A DNA stretch of 35,781 nucleotides from Streptomyces camponoticapitis (GTDB taxonomy: Bacteria; Actinomycetota; Actinomycetes; Streptomycetales; Streptomycetaceae), in the NCBI RefSeq assembly GCF_014646115.1, contig NZ_BMMV01000025.1, positions 82,878-118,658 on the forward strand, given 5' to 3'. This document shows positions 8,203 to 15,608 of the stretch, in pieces. The translations under genes and the position numbers were made by a program. Position 1 is the stretch's first letter; the number at the start of each line of letters is the position of its first letter. The notes below the pieces were generated by a model. The model saw nothing but the letters and a program-made list of their open reading frames with translations, made no database searches and was not told where the DNA came from.

Positions 8203-8855
8203 TTGAGCAGCCCCTCACGTCGCGCGATCGTCACGGCCTCCAGCTGGGAGCGCGCTCCGAGCTTCACCAGTACGCGCTGGACGTGGTTGCGCACCGTGTT
8301 GAGGGCGACCCCCAGCCGACCGCTGATCGCCGCGGTGCTGAGGCCCTCTCCCAGCAGATCCAGGGTCTCCCGCTCCCGGGGAGTCAGTTTGGCGCCGACC
8401 CCCGGCACGCGGCCGGTCAGCCGGCCCAGCACGTCGCCGAGCACTTCCTTGCTGTACACCACCTCACCCGCCGCCACCCGGTACACCGCGTCCTCCAGCT
8501 CACCCAGCCCGTTCGCCTTCAGGATCAGCCCGGCACCGCCCTCCTCCGCCACCCGCGCCGCCACTGACGCCGAACCCTCGCCCGCCAGGATGAGGACCCG
8601 CACGCCAGGCACGACCTCTTCCAGAGGGGCGATGGCCGAGATGCCGTCGCCGTCCGGCAGCCGCCGGTCCATCAGTACGACGTCCGGCTTGTGCCGGTCG
8701 GCCTCCACCAGCGCGGACGCCACCGATGCCGAACGTCCCACGATCTCCAGAGCCGGCGAGCGTTCCAGGGCGAGACAAATCGCCTCGGCCACCATGTCGT
8801 GGTCCTCGACCAGCAGAACCCGGACCGGCCGAGTGGGCGGCGATGATGAAGGCAT
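8199..8855 (-). CDS. LuxR/NarL-family response regulator
   Basis: This 218-residue regulator has a receiver domain (about 12-130; LLVEDHD pocket, phosphoacceptor Asp in VVLMDRRLPDGDG, Lys in LILKANG). Its C-terminal LuxR helix-turn-helix (about 150-215) contains LTPRERETLDLLGEGLSTAAISGRLGVALNTVRNHV. It is the DNA-binding partner expected for the downstream PAS kinase. The conserved switch Ser/Thr at the end of strand 4 appears to be Ala (LILAGEG), which may weaken phosphorylation-dependent switching. The ATG at 8855 is preferred because a GAGG ribosome site precedes it. An in-frame ATG at 8891 would add 12 residues without a clear site. It lies 32 bases after the STAS gene. Confidence 0.93.
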   Translation of the reverse strand: MPSSSPPTRPVRVLLVEDHDMVAEAICLALERSPALEIVGRSASVASALVEADRHKPDVVLMDRRLPDGDGISAIAPLEEVVPGVRVLILAGEGSASVAARVAEEGGAGLILKANGLGELEDAVYRVAAGEVVYSKEVLGDVLGRLTGRVPGVGAKLTPRERETLDLLGEGLSTAAISGRLGVALNTVRNHVQRVLVKLGARSQLEAVTIARREGLLK

Positions 8856-8887
8856 CAGAACATCCTCGGTGGTGGCGGCGCGCACGA

Positions 8888-9289
8888 TCATCCCAGGGGG
8901 GACCAGAGGCGGGTGGTCGGCGACAGCGGCTCCCGTCGGGCGGTGGCCGGGTGCTGCCGTGCCTGCCGGATTCTGGCGTCGGGCAGGATGTCGGCGGCGC
9001 CGGCCAGGGCCAGCAGCCGCGCCGGCTGCGGTCCGATGCCCTCCACGATGAACTCGGCACCCGCCTGAAGAACGGACATCCTCGCCGTGAGCAGTGCGTT
9101 GAGGCCCGCGCAGTCGCAGAAAGCGACCCCGGTGAGGTCGAGGCAGAGGCTCTTCGGCTGCTCCGCCAGGCACGCGGCAACCGCCTCGGAGAGCTGGGGG
9201 GTCGTGTCGAGGTCGAGTTCACCGACGAGGGTGACCCTGGCCGAGCTCCGATGGACGGCGGTACGCGACTCGAACGCTCGCGGAGTCAT
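8888..9289 (-). CDS. STAS-domain anti-sigma factor antagonist-like protein lacking the phosphoserine
   Basis: This is a 133-residue single STAS domain: VTLVGELDLDTTPQLSEAV at the start, LCLDLTGVAFCDCAGLNALL in the middle and a C-terminal tail of about 30 residues. In SpoIIAA/RsbV-type antagonists the loop reads DSSG, and the second Ser is phosphorylated by the anti-sigma kinase to switch the protein off. Here the loop is D-C-A-G, with no Ser or Thr. The product may be permanently active or regulated another way. The gene follows the MEDS/HATPase gene, a candidate kinase partner, with about 150 bases between. The ATG at 9289 is chosen because upstream residues are low-complexity. Partner-switching is inferred. 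Confidence 0.88.
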   Translation of the reverse strand: MTPRAFESRTAVHRSSARVTLVGELDLDTTPQLSEAVAACLAEQPKSLCLDLTGVAFCDCAGLNALLTARMSVLQAGAEFIVEGIGPQPARLLALAGAADILPDARIRQARQHPATARREPLSPTTRLWSPLG

Positions 9290-9350
9290 GGGCGCCCGGG
9301 CCGCATCTGGCCCAAAGGCCGTGCGCGACCGCACCACGGGGTTTCCCGAG

Positions 9351-9368
9351 GCCCCTCGCCGGAGGGGC
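9351..9368 (-). terminator. Short GC-rich hairpin after the MEDS/HATPase gene
   Basis: A 7-bp stem GCCCCTC (9351-9357) and GAGGGGC (9362-9368) closes a GCCG tetraloop. It lies about 75 bases past the stop of the MEDS/HATPase gene and ahead of the STAS gene, so it could be a weak terminator or attenuator. There is no T tract. Confidence 0.4.
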
Positions 9369-9441
9369 GTGTTGCCGTCAGCTGCTGCATCCCGACCCCG
9401 GACTAGTACGCGGACACCAGATTTCCCCTAGTGAATCTGCA

Positions 9442-10458
9442 CTAGATGCGGAAGTCAACAGGCACCGGTCCACCGGGGCCGGGCCATTGGGGCCCGGAGC
9501 CTGCCGGGGTGTCGAGGGCCACGTGCAGGCGCAGCGTGAGACCGGTCTCGGCCGACCGGATCTCAACGAGGTCGCACAGCTGATGCATCATCCACAGGCC
9601 CCGGCCCCCCTCCGCCGACGCGGGATGCGGGCGGCGCCGTCCGGCGAGGGGGTCCAGGAGCCGCCCGCCGTCCTTGATCTCGGCGACGACCGTCCCGCCG
9701 TCCGCGGTCCAGATCCGCAGGGTGCCCCTGCCACCCCCGTACGCGACGGAATTGGCGATGGCCTCGCCGACCGCCAGCACCAGATCCCCCCGGCGGACGG
9801 CGCTGAGCGCGGTGCCCCGCGCCCAGCTCTCGGTGTACTCCCGGGCCCGGGCGGTCTGTCCCGCGCCGAAGACGAGGGCGGGCACCACGACGGAGGGCTC
9901 CGGCAGCGGGCGGTCGCACTCGGCGCTGACGGTGAGCGGATCGGTATAGGTGTCGCTGGGGCGGACGACTCCGTCCATGACCAGCGACGGGTGCGTACGG
10001 CGAACCCGGTCCACCACGGCCGGGGACAGCGCCCCGAGGTCGTACGGACAGAGGAAGCCGGCAGGGGTACCGGCGAAAGCGGTGTTCGTCAGTGCCTCGT
10101 GGCGGACGGCTTCCAGCGTTTCCGCCTCCGAGCGGCCGGGCCACAACAGCTCCTGCACCACATGCACGGAGCGGCCTCGGTGCCGTTCGGCGAAACTCAG
10201 CAGCGCCGACAGTATCCGCCCCGGATTACGGCCGAGCTCGCCCATGTCGGCGCAGCTGTCGGGGGGAAGATCCCGCCCGAGGCTCTGTCGCAGGGCGTCG
10301 AGGCGTGCCCCCGGCACCGCGACGAACACCGGCGCGTTCCCCTTGATCGCGGCCCGGACGAAGTCGCTCACCGCCGACACGTACTGACCGGGCTCCCGGT
10401 AGAGGAGAGCGGAGTGGGTGAACTTCGCGGGCGCCGACGAGATGCCGCTCTCGGTCAT
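9442..10458 (-). CDS. MEDS-domain protein with RsbW-like HATPase (anti-sigma factor / histidine kinase-like)
   Basis: This 338-residue protein has an N-terminal MEDS (DcmR-type sensory) domain (about 10-170; HSALLYREPGQYVSAVSDFV, then VPVFVAVPGARL and VVQELLWPGR). The C-terminal RsbW-like GHKL ATPase domain carries the N box EAIANSVAYGGG, the VAEIKDGGRL strand and GGRGLWMMHQLCD. Streptomyces encodes many such proteins as anti-sigma factors or kinases that phosphorylate STAS antagonists. MEDS domains are thought to sense small ligands. The ATG at 10458 follows GGGGAGG. The downstream STAS gene supports a partner-switching role, although that STAS protein lacks its phosphorylation site. The cognate sigma factor is not in the window. 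Confidence 0.9.
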   Translation of the reverse strand: MTESGISSAPAKFTHSALLYREPGQYVSAVSDFVRAAIKGNAPVFVAVPGARLDALRQSLGRDLPPDSCADMGELGRNPGRILSALLSFAERHRGRSVHVVQELLWPGRSEAETLEAVRHEALTNTAFAGTPAGFLCPYDLGALSPAVVDRVRRTHPSLVMDGVVRPSDTYTDPLTVSAECDRPLPEPSVVVPALVFGAGQTARAREYTESWARGTALSAVRRGDLVLAVGEAIANSVAYGGGRGTLRIWTADGGTVVAEIKDGGRLLDPLAGRRRPHPASAEGGRGLWMMHQLCDLVEIRSAETGLTLRLHVALDTPAGSGPQWPGPGGPVPVDFRI

Positions 10459-10764
10459 GCCCCAACCTCCCCACCCGGTAAGCCTCCAGAGTTTTGACCG
10501 CCCACTCGGGTCAGGAATCGAGGGCCGGGAAAATCATAGTCCTGCCGCCGCCTCCCCCTCCCGGCGCCGCTCAGGGCGTACTCGTGCGGAGCGCCACGGA
10601 TTCGGCGGGAGGAGCGGCTCCCCGGCGGGCTTCAAGTCGTCGGCACGGGGCACTCGCAGGACCAGTGCGGTCTACGGAGTGCGACCCCCCAACAGACTCT
10701 CCGAGACGTGCGCGGGCTCTCCGGGCCCGCCGGACTCTCGGTGATCGGTCGTAGAAGGGCAGTG
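10459..10764. other. Intergenic region between divergent genes
   Basis: About 300 bases separate the MEDS/HATPase and YbdK-like genes and must hold both promoters. No strong sigma-factor consensus or palindrome could be picked out by eye. Confidence 0.4.
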
Positions 10765-11865
10765 ATGGTGCGGAGTGTGGGTGTGGAGGAGGAGCTCCTC
10801 CTCGTGGACGCGGAAAGCGGCGAGCCCCGGGCGCTGGCGACAGCGGTTCTGGCGGCCGCCTCGCGCGAGGCCGACGGACAGGACGAGGTGTTCGAGGCCG
10901 AACTCCACCGGCAGCAGCTGGAGTTCGCCACCCAGCCCCGTACCGACATGGGTGAACTCGCGGAAGAGATAGACCGCTGCCGGGCCGAGGCCGCCCGGCA
11001 CGCCGAACAGCTGGGGGCGACGGTCGCCGCGCTGGCGACCTCGCCGCTCCCCGTGAGTCCCTCGATCGGCTTCGGCAGAAGGCACAGGTGGCTGGCGGAG
11101 CACTTCGGGCTGACCACCCAGGAGCAGCTCACCTGCGGCTGCCACGTGCATGTGTCGGTCGAGTCCGACGAGGAGGGTGTCGCGGTCCTCGACCGGATCC
11201 GCCCCTGGATGGCCGTGCTGCTCGCGATGAGCTCGAACTCGCCTTTCTGGCAGGGGAAGGACAGCAAGTACAGCAGTTACCGCAGCCGGGTCTGGGGAAG
11301 GTGGCCGTCGGCGGGGCCCGTGGAGATCTTCGGTTCGGCGGACCGCTATCACCGGCAGGTACGGGAGATGATCGGGACCGGCGCCCTGCTCGACGAGGGA
11401 ATGATCTACTTCGACGCCCGGCTCTCCCACTCGTATCCCACGGTCGAGATCCGGGTCGCCGACGTCTGCCTGGACTCCTCCACCACCGTGCTCGTGGCGA
11501 CCCTGGTCCGCGCGCTGGTGGAGACGGCCGCACGGCAGTGGAAGGCCGGGGAACCGCCCCCGAGGCACCGGGTCGAGCTGCTGCGGCTCGCCTCCTGGCG
11601 AGCCGCCCGATCGGGCCTGGAGGACCAGCTGATCCACCCGCTCACCATGGAGCCCGCCCCCGCCGAGGCGGTGCTGCGGGCGTTGTTCGAACACGTACGG
11701 GACGCGCTGGAGGACAGCAACGACATAATCCCGGCACAGGAAGCGCTGGCCACGCTCCTGAAAACCGGCAGCGGCGCCCGGATCCAGCACGAACTGCTGG
11801 CCGGCACCGGCGACCTCCCCGCCATGGTCACCGCATGCGCCCGACGCACCCGGGGAGAGACGTAG
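10765..11865 (+). CDS. YbdK-type carboxylate-amine ligase (GCS2 family)
   Basis: This 366-residue member of the glutamate-cysteine ligase 2 family shows VGVEEELLLVD (metal/ATP-binding Glu residues), ELHRQQLEFATQP, CGCHVHVSVE and the YFDARLSHSYPTVEIRVADVC signature. The length fits the YbdK subfamily, which has weak glutamate-cysteine ligase activity in vitro and an unknown natural product. The ATG at 10765 has AAGGG upstream and starts directly on the first strand. Actinomycetes use mycothiol rather than glutathione, so a role in glutathione synthesis is unlikely. It converges with the TetR gene at 11957. The substrate is unknown. Confidence 0.92.
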   Translation: MVRSVGVEEELLLVDAESGEPRALATAVLAAASREADGQDEVFEAELHRQQLEFATQPRTDMGELAEEIDRCRAEAARHAEQLGATVAALATSPLPVSPSIGFGRRHRWLAEHFGLTTQEQLTCGCHVHVSVESDEEGVAVLDRIRPWMAVLLAMSSNSPFWQGKDSKYSSYRSRVWGRWPSAGPVEIFGSADRYHRQVREMIGTGALLDEGMIYFDARLSHSYPTVEIRVADVCLDSSTTVLVATLVRALVETAARQWKAGEPPPRHRVELLRLASWRAARSGLEDQLIHPLTMEPAPAEAVLRALFEHVRDALEDSNDIIPAQEALATLLKTGSGARIQHELLAGTGDLPAMVTACARRTRGET

Positions 11866-11956
11866 CCCTGCCTCTTCAGGTGATCGGCCGCCCGGTCCGG
11901 ATCGTCCCTCCGCGGCGGCCCGTAGGCACATGACCGCCTCGGGGGCCGGCGCGGCG

Positions 11957-12538
11957 TCAGACCAGCAGAGTGCCGAACACCGCGTCGAAGAAGACCTGGT
12001 ACGACTTCTCCGACCGGTCCGAGCGGCCGGAGACGAGCGTTCCCTCCCAGGCGTTGAGAATGAACCGGGCGAGGATGGCCGCGTCCAGGACCGTCTTGAT
12101 CTGACCCGACTGCTGGGCCTGGGCGATCGGTACGGCCAGCGCCCCGGTCCAGCCGTCCAGGCCCGAACGCACCGCCTCGCGGATGGCACTGCTGTGGTCG
12201 GCCATCTCCGTGCCGAAGCCGCCGATGAGACAGCCGCGTGCGTAATCCCGTCCGGTGTTCTCGTCACGGAGGAACTCGAAGTGCCTGCGCAGCCGTAGGA
12301 GCGGATCGACGTCCGCGTCGGTGAGCTCGCTCAGCCGGCGGCTCGCTCCGTAGCGCTCCAGGGCGACCACGGCCAGCGCTTCCTTGCTCTCGAAGTGGTT
12401 GTAGAACGAACCCTTCGGCACACCGGCACGGTCGGTGATGTCCTTGACGCCGGCCCCGTTGAAGCCGTACGTGTGGAACTGCTCGACCGCCGCCTCGACG
12501 ATCTCCTCGCGCATGCTTCTTCTGCCCACCGGGATCAC
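11957..12538 (-). CDS. TetR-family repressor, NemR-like
   Basis: This 193-residue repressor has an N-terminal TetR helix-turn-helix (about 8-58; EEIVEAAVEQFHTYGFNGAGVKDITDRAGVPKGSFYNHFESKEAL). The KGSFYNHF recognition helix and the C-terminal domain with CLIGGFGTEMADHS resemble NemR/AcrR-type sensors of electrophiles, which use cysteines. The Cys in RGCLIGG is the only one seen. The GTG at 12538 is preferred for its close GGAGG site. A downstream ATG in the same frame (12514) is possible. A palindrome (12552-12568) sits directly upstream, and a near copy lies at 15537, so both are probable operators of this protein (inference). Confidence 0.93.
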   Translation of the reverse strand: MIPVGRRSMREEIVEAAVEQFHTYGFNGAGVKDITDRAGVPKGSFYNHFESKEALAVVALERYGASRRLSELTDADVDPLLRLRRHFEFLRDENTGRDYARGCLIGGFGTEMADHSSAIREAVRSGLDGWTGALAVPIAQAQQSGQIKTVLDAAILARFILNAWEGTLVSGRSDRSEKSYQVFFDAVFGTLLV

Positions 12539-12551
12539 CCACCTCCGGCAA

Positions 12552-12568
12552 TATGACCAATCGTCTTA
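12552..12568. promoter_or_regulatory. NemR-like operator, copy 1
   Basis: TATGACCAATCGTCTTA is an imperfect palindrome (GAC..GTC arms with flanking TA). It lies 14 bases upstream of the TetR gene starting at 12538, on its minus strand. It resembles the established NemR box (TAGACC..GGTCTA). A second copy at 15537-15553 differs by one base, which strengthens the operator call. Confidence 0.7.
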
Positions 12569-12769
12569 TGCCGCGGACCTTAGCACGCGGCGCCCGTCGC
12601 CGAGGAGGCACGGCCGTCGCCAGGGGCGGTACGCGCGAACTGACGCCTGACGGTCGGGCCGTGAAAGCCCCGCCACCGAATTGCGACTGCTTCCCGGGCC
12701 CCATGGATTCCCCTGATATCATATTGGACCGCCAGCGGTTGAAAGCCACCCCACCCAGTGCCGCTGTCT

Positions 12770-12795
12770 CGCTGTTTCATTTCAGGGAAACAGCG
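12770..12795. promoter_or_regulatory. Inverted repeat upstream of second TetR gene, probable operator
   Basis: CGCTGTTTC (12770-12778) and GAAACAGCG (12787-12795) form a perfect 9-base inverted repeat with an 8-base gap. It ends 26 bases before the TetR gene at 12822, a usual position for an autoregulatory operator. It is unlike the NemR-type site, so the two TetR proteins probably have separate targets. Confidence 0.6.
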
Positions 12796-12821
12796 GACCG
12801 GAAATCGTCTAGGATTGTCGA

Positions 12822-13478
12822 ATGCCGTCCATTACTCGCTCACCCTCCGATTCCGAAGAGAACCGGGCAAAAGTGGAGTCCGCCGTCTTCGAGGCGGTCA
12901 GGAAGTTGCTCGACAGTGGAATGAAATACACCGAAATCAGCGTGCAAAAGATCATCGTCGAGGCGCAGATTGCCCGTTCGACCTTCTACGCGCACTTCCG
13001 GGACAAGTCTGATCTCTTGTCCCGGCTCGGGAGGGAGCTCAACAAGAGATTCTTCGACGAGGCAACTTCCGATGCCCTCGACATATGGGACGCGGTGGAA
13101 TCACCGGACGGCCTTCGGGGCATCACCAAAATCCTCGAAGAAGCGATCGCGAGGCATCGAAAGCATTTCTCGGTACTGTCGGCCATCAGCGAGACCGCCG
13201 CGTACGACACTTCGGTGCACAACTTTTACACAACCGATCTGGAAGAATTCGAGGAAAGGGTCGTCACCGACCTGAGACGGCGCCAGGAAAAGGGAATGAC
13301 GGACAACCGCATGGATCCGATCTCGGCCGGGCGGATCATCGTCTGGGGCGGGGAGCAGGCGATCGCCCACCACATCGGCAAGGTGGACCAGAGCGGCGAC
13401 GCGGCCTTCGCCCTGGAGCTGGCCTCCATCTGGTGGTACGGCGCATACAACCGGCGCCCTTCCGCGACGGACCGCTGA
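12822..13478 (+). CDS. TetR-family transcriptional regulator
   Basis: This 218-residue regulator has a TetR helix-turn-helix at about residues 15-65 (AVFEAVRKLLDSGMKYTEISVQKIIVEAQIARSTFYAHFRDKSDLL). The helical ligand domain contains AISETAAYD and ends VWGGEQAIAHH..ALELASIWWYGAY. It uses more A/T-ending codons at its 5' end than its neighbours, which may reflect transfer. The gene lies alone between two minus-strand genes, preceded by a perfect 9-base inverted repeat. The ATG at 12822 is the natural start, with the helix-turn-helix beginning soon after. Its ligand and targets are unknown; self-regulation is likely. Confidence 0.92.
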   Translation: MPSITRSPSDSEENRAKVESAVFEAVRKLLDSGMKYTEISVQKIIVEAQIARSTFYAHFRDKSDLLSRLGRELNKRFFDEATSDALDIWDAVESPDGLRGITKILEEAIARHRKHFSVLSAISETAAYDTSVHNFYTTDLEEFEERVVTDLRRRQEKGMTDNRMDPISAGRIIVWGGEQAIAHHIGKVDQSGDAAFALELASIWWYGAYNRRPSATDR

Positions 13479-13544
13479 CCACGGACCGGTGACCTTGAGG
13501 TGTCGAGGCGCCGGCTGTCGTTCCGGACCCGCCCGTCCGTTCGC

Positions 13545-14237
13545 CTACCAGCGATCCCAGTGGGAGAACTGCTCGGCGTCCGCCCGGGGGCCCTGCTTGA
13601 AGTCCGTCCCGATCGTGTAGGCGACCGGCGTGAGGGCCACCTGGACCACCTCGTCGTACGGGATACCGAGCACCTCCGCCATCTCACGCTCGTAGCTGAG
13701 ATGGCTCGTGGTCCAGGCGGTGCCAAGACCTCGTTCACGGGCCGCGAGCATGAAGCTCCAGAAGGCGGGGATGACGGAGCCCCAGGCCCCGGCCTGACCA
13801 CGGACCGCGTCGAGTTCCGCCCGGTCGGCCACGCGCACACAGGGAATCAGGATCAGCGGGACCTCATGGAGATGACGGGCAAGGTGATCGAGGCTGCCGG
13901 CGATACGCCCCCAGTCCGATGACCCGAAGTCCATGCGGGTGGGTTCCGGACCCACCACGCCGGGGGTCGCGGGAGCGGCCAGACCTCGCCGCCACACCTC
14001 CGCCACGGCCGCCTTCGTCTTCCGGTCCTCGACAAAGACGAAGTCCCAACGCTGCCTGTTGCGGCCGCTGGGCGCCTGAAGGGCGATGCGGACGCAGTCG
14101 TCCACCACGTCTCGCGGCACCGCTCGTTGCAGATCCAGCCGACGGCGTACCGCGCGGGTCGTGGTGAGAACCTCGTCGGCGGACAAGCCGAGCCGCGTTC
14201 GCGGGTCCGGCTGCTGGGAAGCGTTCGCGCGATCCAT
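13545..14237 (-). CDS. Nitroreductase-family flavin oxidoreductase
   Basis: This 230-residue FMN-dependent nitroreductase-family enzyme begins its fold at TTRAVRRRLDLQRAVPRDVVDDCVRIALQAPSGRNRQRWDFVFVED, the typical FMN-binding start with RxxR and APSGxNxQ. It continues with AGAWGSVIPAFWSFMLAARERGLGTAWTT and LGIPYDEVVQVALTPVAY, which place the second FMN contact. Such enzymes reduce nitroaromatics, quinones or other electrophiles with NAD(P)H. ATG at 14237 is chosen. A TTG four codons upstream (14249) is an alternative, and neither has a clear ribosome site. Neighbouring NemR-like regulation suggests a role in electrophile handling, but no matching operator was found directly upstream. Confidence 0.9.
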   Translation of the reverse strand: MDRANASQQPDPRTRLGLSADEVLTTTRAVRRRLDLQRAVPRDVVDDCVRIALQAPSGRNRQRWDFVFVEDRKTKAAVAEVWRRGLAAPATPGVVGPEPTRMDFGSSDWGRIAGSLDHLARHLHEVPLILIPCVRVADRAELDAVRGQAGAWGSVIPAFWSFMLAARERGLGTAWTTSHLSYEREMAEVLGIPYDEVVQVALTPVAYTIGTDFKQGPRADAEQFSHWDRW

Positions 14238-14422
14238 GGGCAAGCCCAAACTGTGAGCCCGGGGACATTCGTCCGGTGCCTCGCGGCCGGCGCGACGAAA
14301 TCGCCGCCGACCGCCCCGAACGACGTCCCCGGCGCGGGTTGTTCGCGACGGGTGAGCACTTCCGGCGCGTCACCGCGCCGGCAGTAGGTCGAGATCGCCC
14401 GGCGGTTCGCCGGCCCGCGATC

Positions 14423-15292
14423 TCACGCGGCCAGGCGTCCCAGAAAGCCGTGCATGTATCCGCTGACAGCGGAGACGTGCGTCTCCAGCGCGAAGTGACC
14501 CGTTGTGGGCAGCAGATGGATGTCCGCGTCGGGGAGATCACGCGCGAACGCCCGGGCACCGTCAGGGGCGAAGATGTCGTCACCCTCTCCCCAGACGGCG
14601 AGCAGGGGCACCTGGCTTGAACGGAAGTACTCCTGGAGCGCGGGGTATCCGTCGACGTTGGTCGGATAGTCCCGGAACAGCGCCAACTGCACCTCGTCGT
14701 TCCCGGGTCGGTCCAGCAGTTGCTGGTCGTGGTTCCATCCGTCCTGGCTCACCAGGCTCACGTCCTCGACACCGTTCTCATACTGCCAACGCGTCGTTTC
14801 AGGCGTGAGCTTCGCACGTGCGCCAGGTTCCGTATCCGGTCCCGGCGAGGAAGCGTAGGCGAACAGATCGTCCCAGAACGGCTGCGCGAATCCATCCATG
14901 TAAGCGTTTCCGCTCTGGGTGATGATCGCGGTGACCTCGAAGGAAGAATCCATTGCCAACCGCCAGCCGATCGGCGCGCCGTAGTCGTGCACGTAGATCG
15001 AGAAACGGCGGATGCCCAGGCCGTCGAGCAACCCCGCGGTGATCTCGGCCAGGTGGTCGAAGGTGTAGGAGAACTCATCGACCGTGGGCATCGAGGACCG
15101 ACCGTAACCGACGTGGTCGGGCGCGATCACGTGGTATTGATCAGCCAATTCCGGTATCAGGTGCCGAAACATGTGTGAACTTGTCGGAAACCCATGCAAA
15201 AGGACGATGACTGGAGCGTCACTGGGGCCGGCCTCACGATAGAACACGCTTTGACCACCGACAGTCGCCATTTTGTGATGTGTGGGGAGCAC
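14423..15292 (-). CDS. Alpha/beta hydrolase of haloalkane dehalogenase / epoxide hydrolase type
   Basis: This 289-residue alpha/beta hydrolase has the oxyanion motif HGFPTS (33-38). The nucleophile elbow VHDYGAPIGW carries Asp103, so it is a dehalogenase/epoxide-hydrolase type and not a serine esterase. The acid lies in WGEGDDIFAP (Asp238 or 239) and the base is His266 in TTGHFALE. The GTG at 15292 is chosen because GGAGGTCCAC precedes it. The open frame continues to 15445 but that extension does not look like protein. Substrates could be haloalkanes, epoxides or fluoro-acids. The site at 15537 lies 245 bases upstream, so shared control with the divergent gene at 15609 is possible. Confidence 0.9.
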   Translation of the reverse strand: MLPTHHKMATVGGQSVFYREAGPSDAPVIVLLHGFPTSSHMFRHLIPELADQYHVIAPDHVGYGRSSMPTVDEFSYTFDHLAEITAGLLDGLGIRRFSIYVHDYGAPIGWRLAMDSSFEVTAIITQSGNAYMDGFAQPFWDDLFAYASSPGPDTEPGARAKLTPETTRWQYENGVEDVSLVSQDGWNHDQQLLDRPGNDEVQLALFRDYPTNVDGYPALQEYFRSSQVPLLAVWGEGDDIFAPDGARAFARDLPDADIHLLPTTGHFALETHVSAVSGYMHGFLGRLAA

Positions 15293-15608
15293 GTGGACCT
15301 CCACGATACGGTCAGGGCGCCCCGCAGTCCGCTCTAGGGCCACACGGCGATCGAGGGCGGTGATGATGCCTCTCGTGCCCGGCGCCTGAGGACAGTCACT
15401 CAACTGACTCCCTTCCAGGCTAGGCACCAGGCATTCGACGGGCAACAGCGAAGGTCCGGAACCGCCTCGCCCTGCGCGGTCCGCCCGACGGCACTCCTCC
15501 CCGCTTCACTCCCCGACGCGACGCAGCCGGCTTAAATATGACCAGTCGTCTTAGAGTGCTCCCGGGGCTCCACAGGGGGCCCGCGGGACCTGGATGGAGA
15601 GGGAACTC
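15293..15608. other. Divergent intergenic region
   Basis: This region lies between the hydrolase and the conserved gene at 15609. It contains the second NemR-like operator. No gene is seen. Confidence 0.5.
15537..15553. promoter_or_regulatory. NemR-like operator, copy 2
   Basis: TATGACCAGTCGTCTTA matches the site in front of the TetR gene at 12538 at 16 of 17 positions, and AA precedes both. It lies 55 bases upstream of the ATG at 15609, so that gene is the likely main target. The divergent hydrolase is a possible second one. Confidence 0.7.

Noticed and set aside
7186..9051. 621-residue plus-strand open frame across the signalling genes
   Set aside because: It is antisense to the kinase and response regulator, which have full domain signatures. 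Composition is Arg/Pro/Ser-rich with no domain.
14262..14276. GGACATTCGTCC palindrome upstream of the nitroreductase as a third NemR-like site
   Set aside because: The spacing between the GAC and GTC arms is four bases instead of five and the flanks do not match the other two sites.
15293..15445. N-terminal extension of the alpha/beta hydrolase
   Set aside because: The extra 51 residues have no family match, while GTG 15292 has a strong GGAGG site and gives the usual family length.
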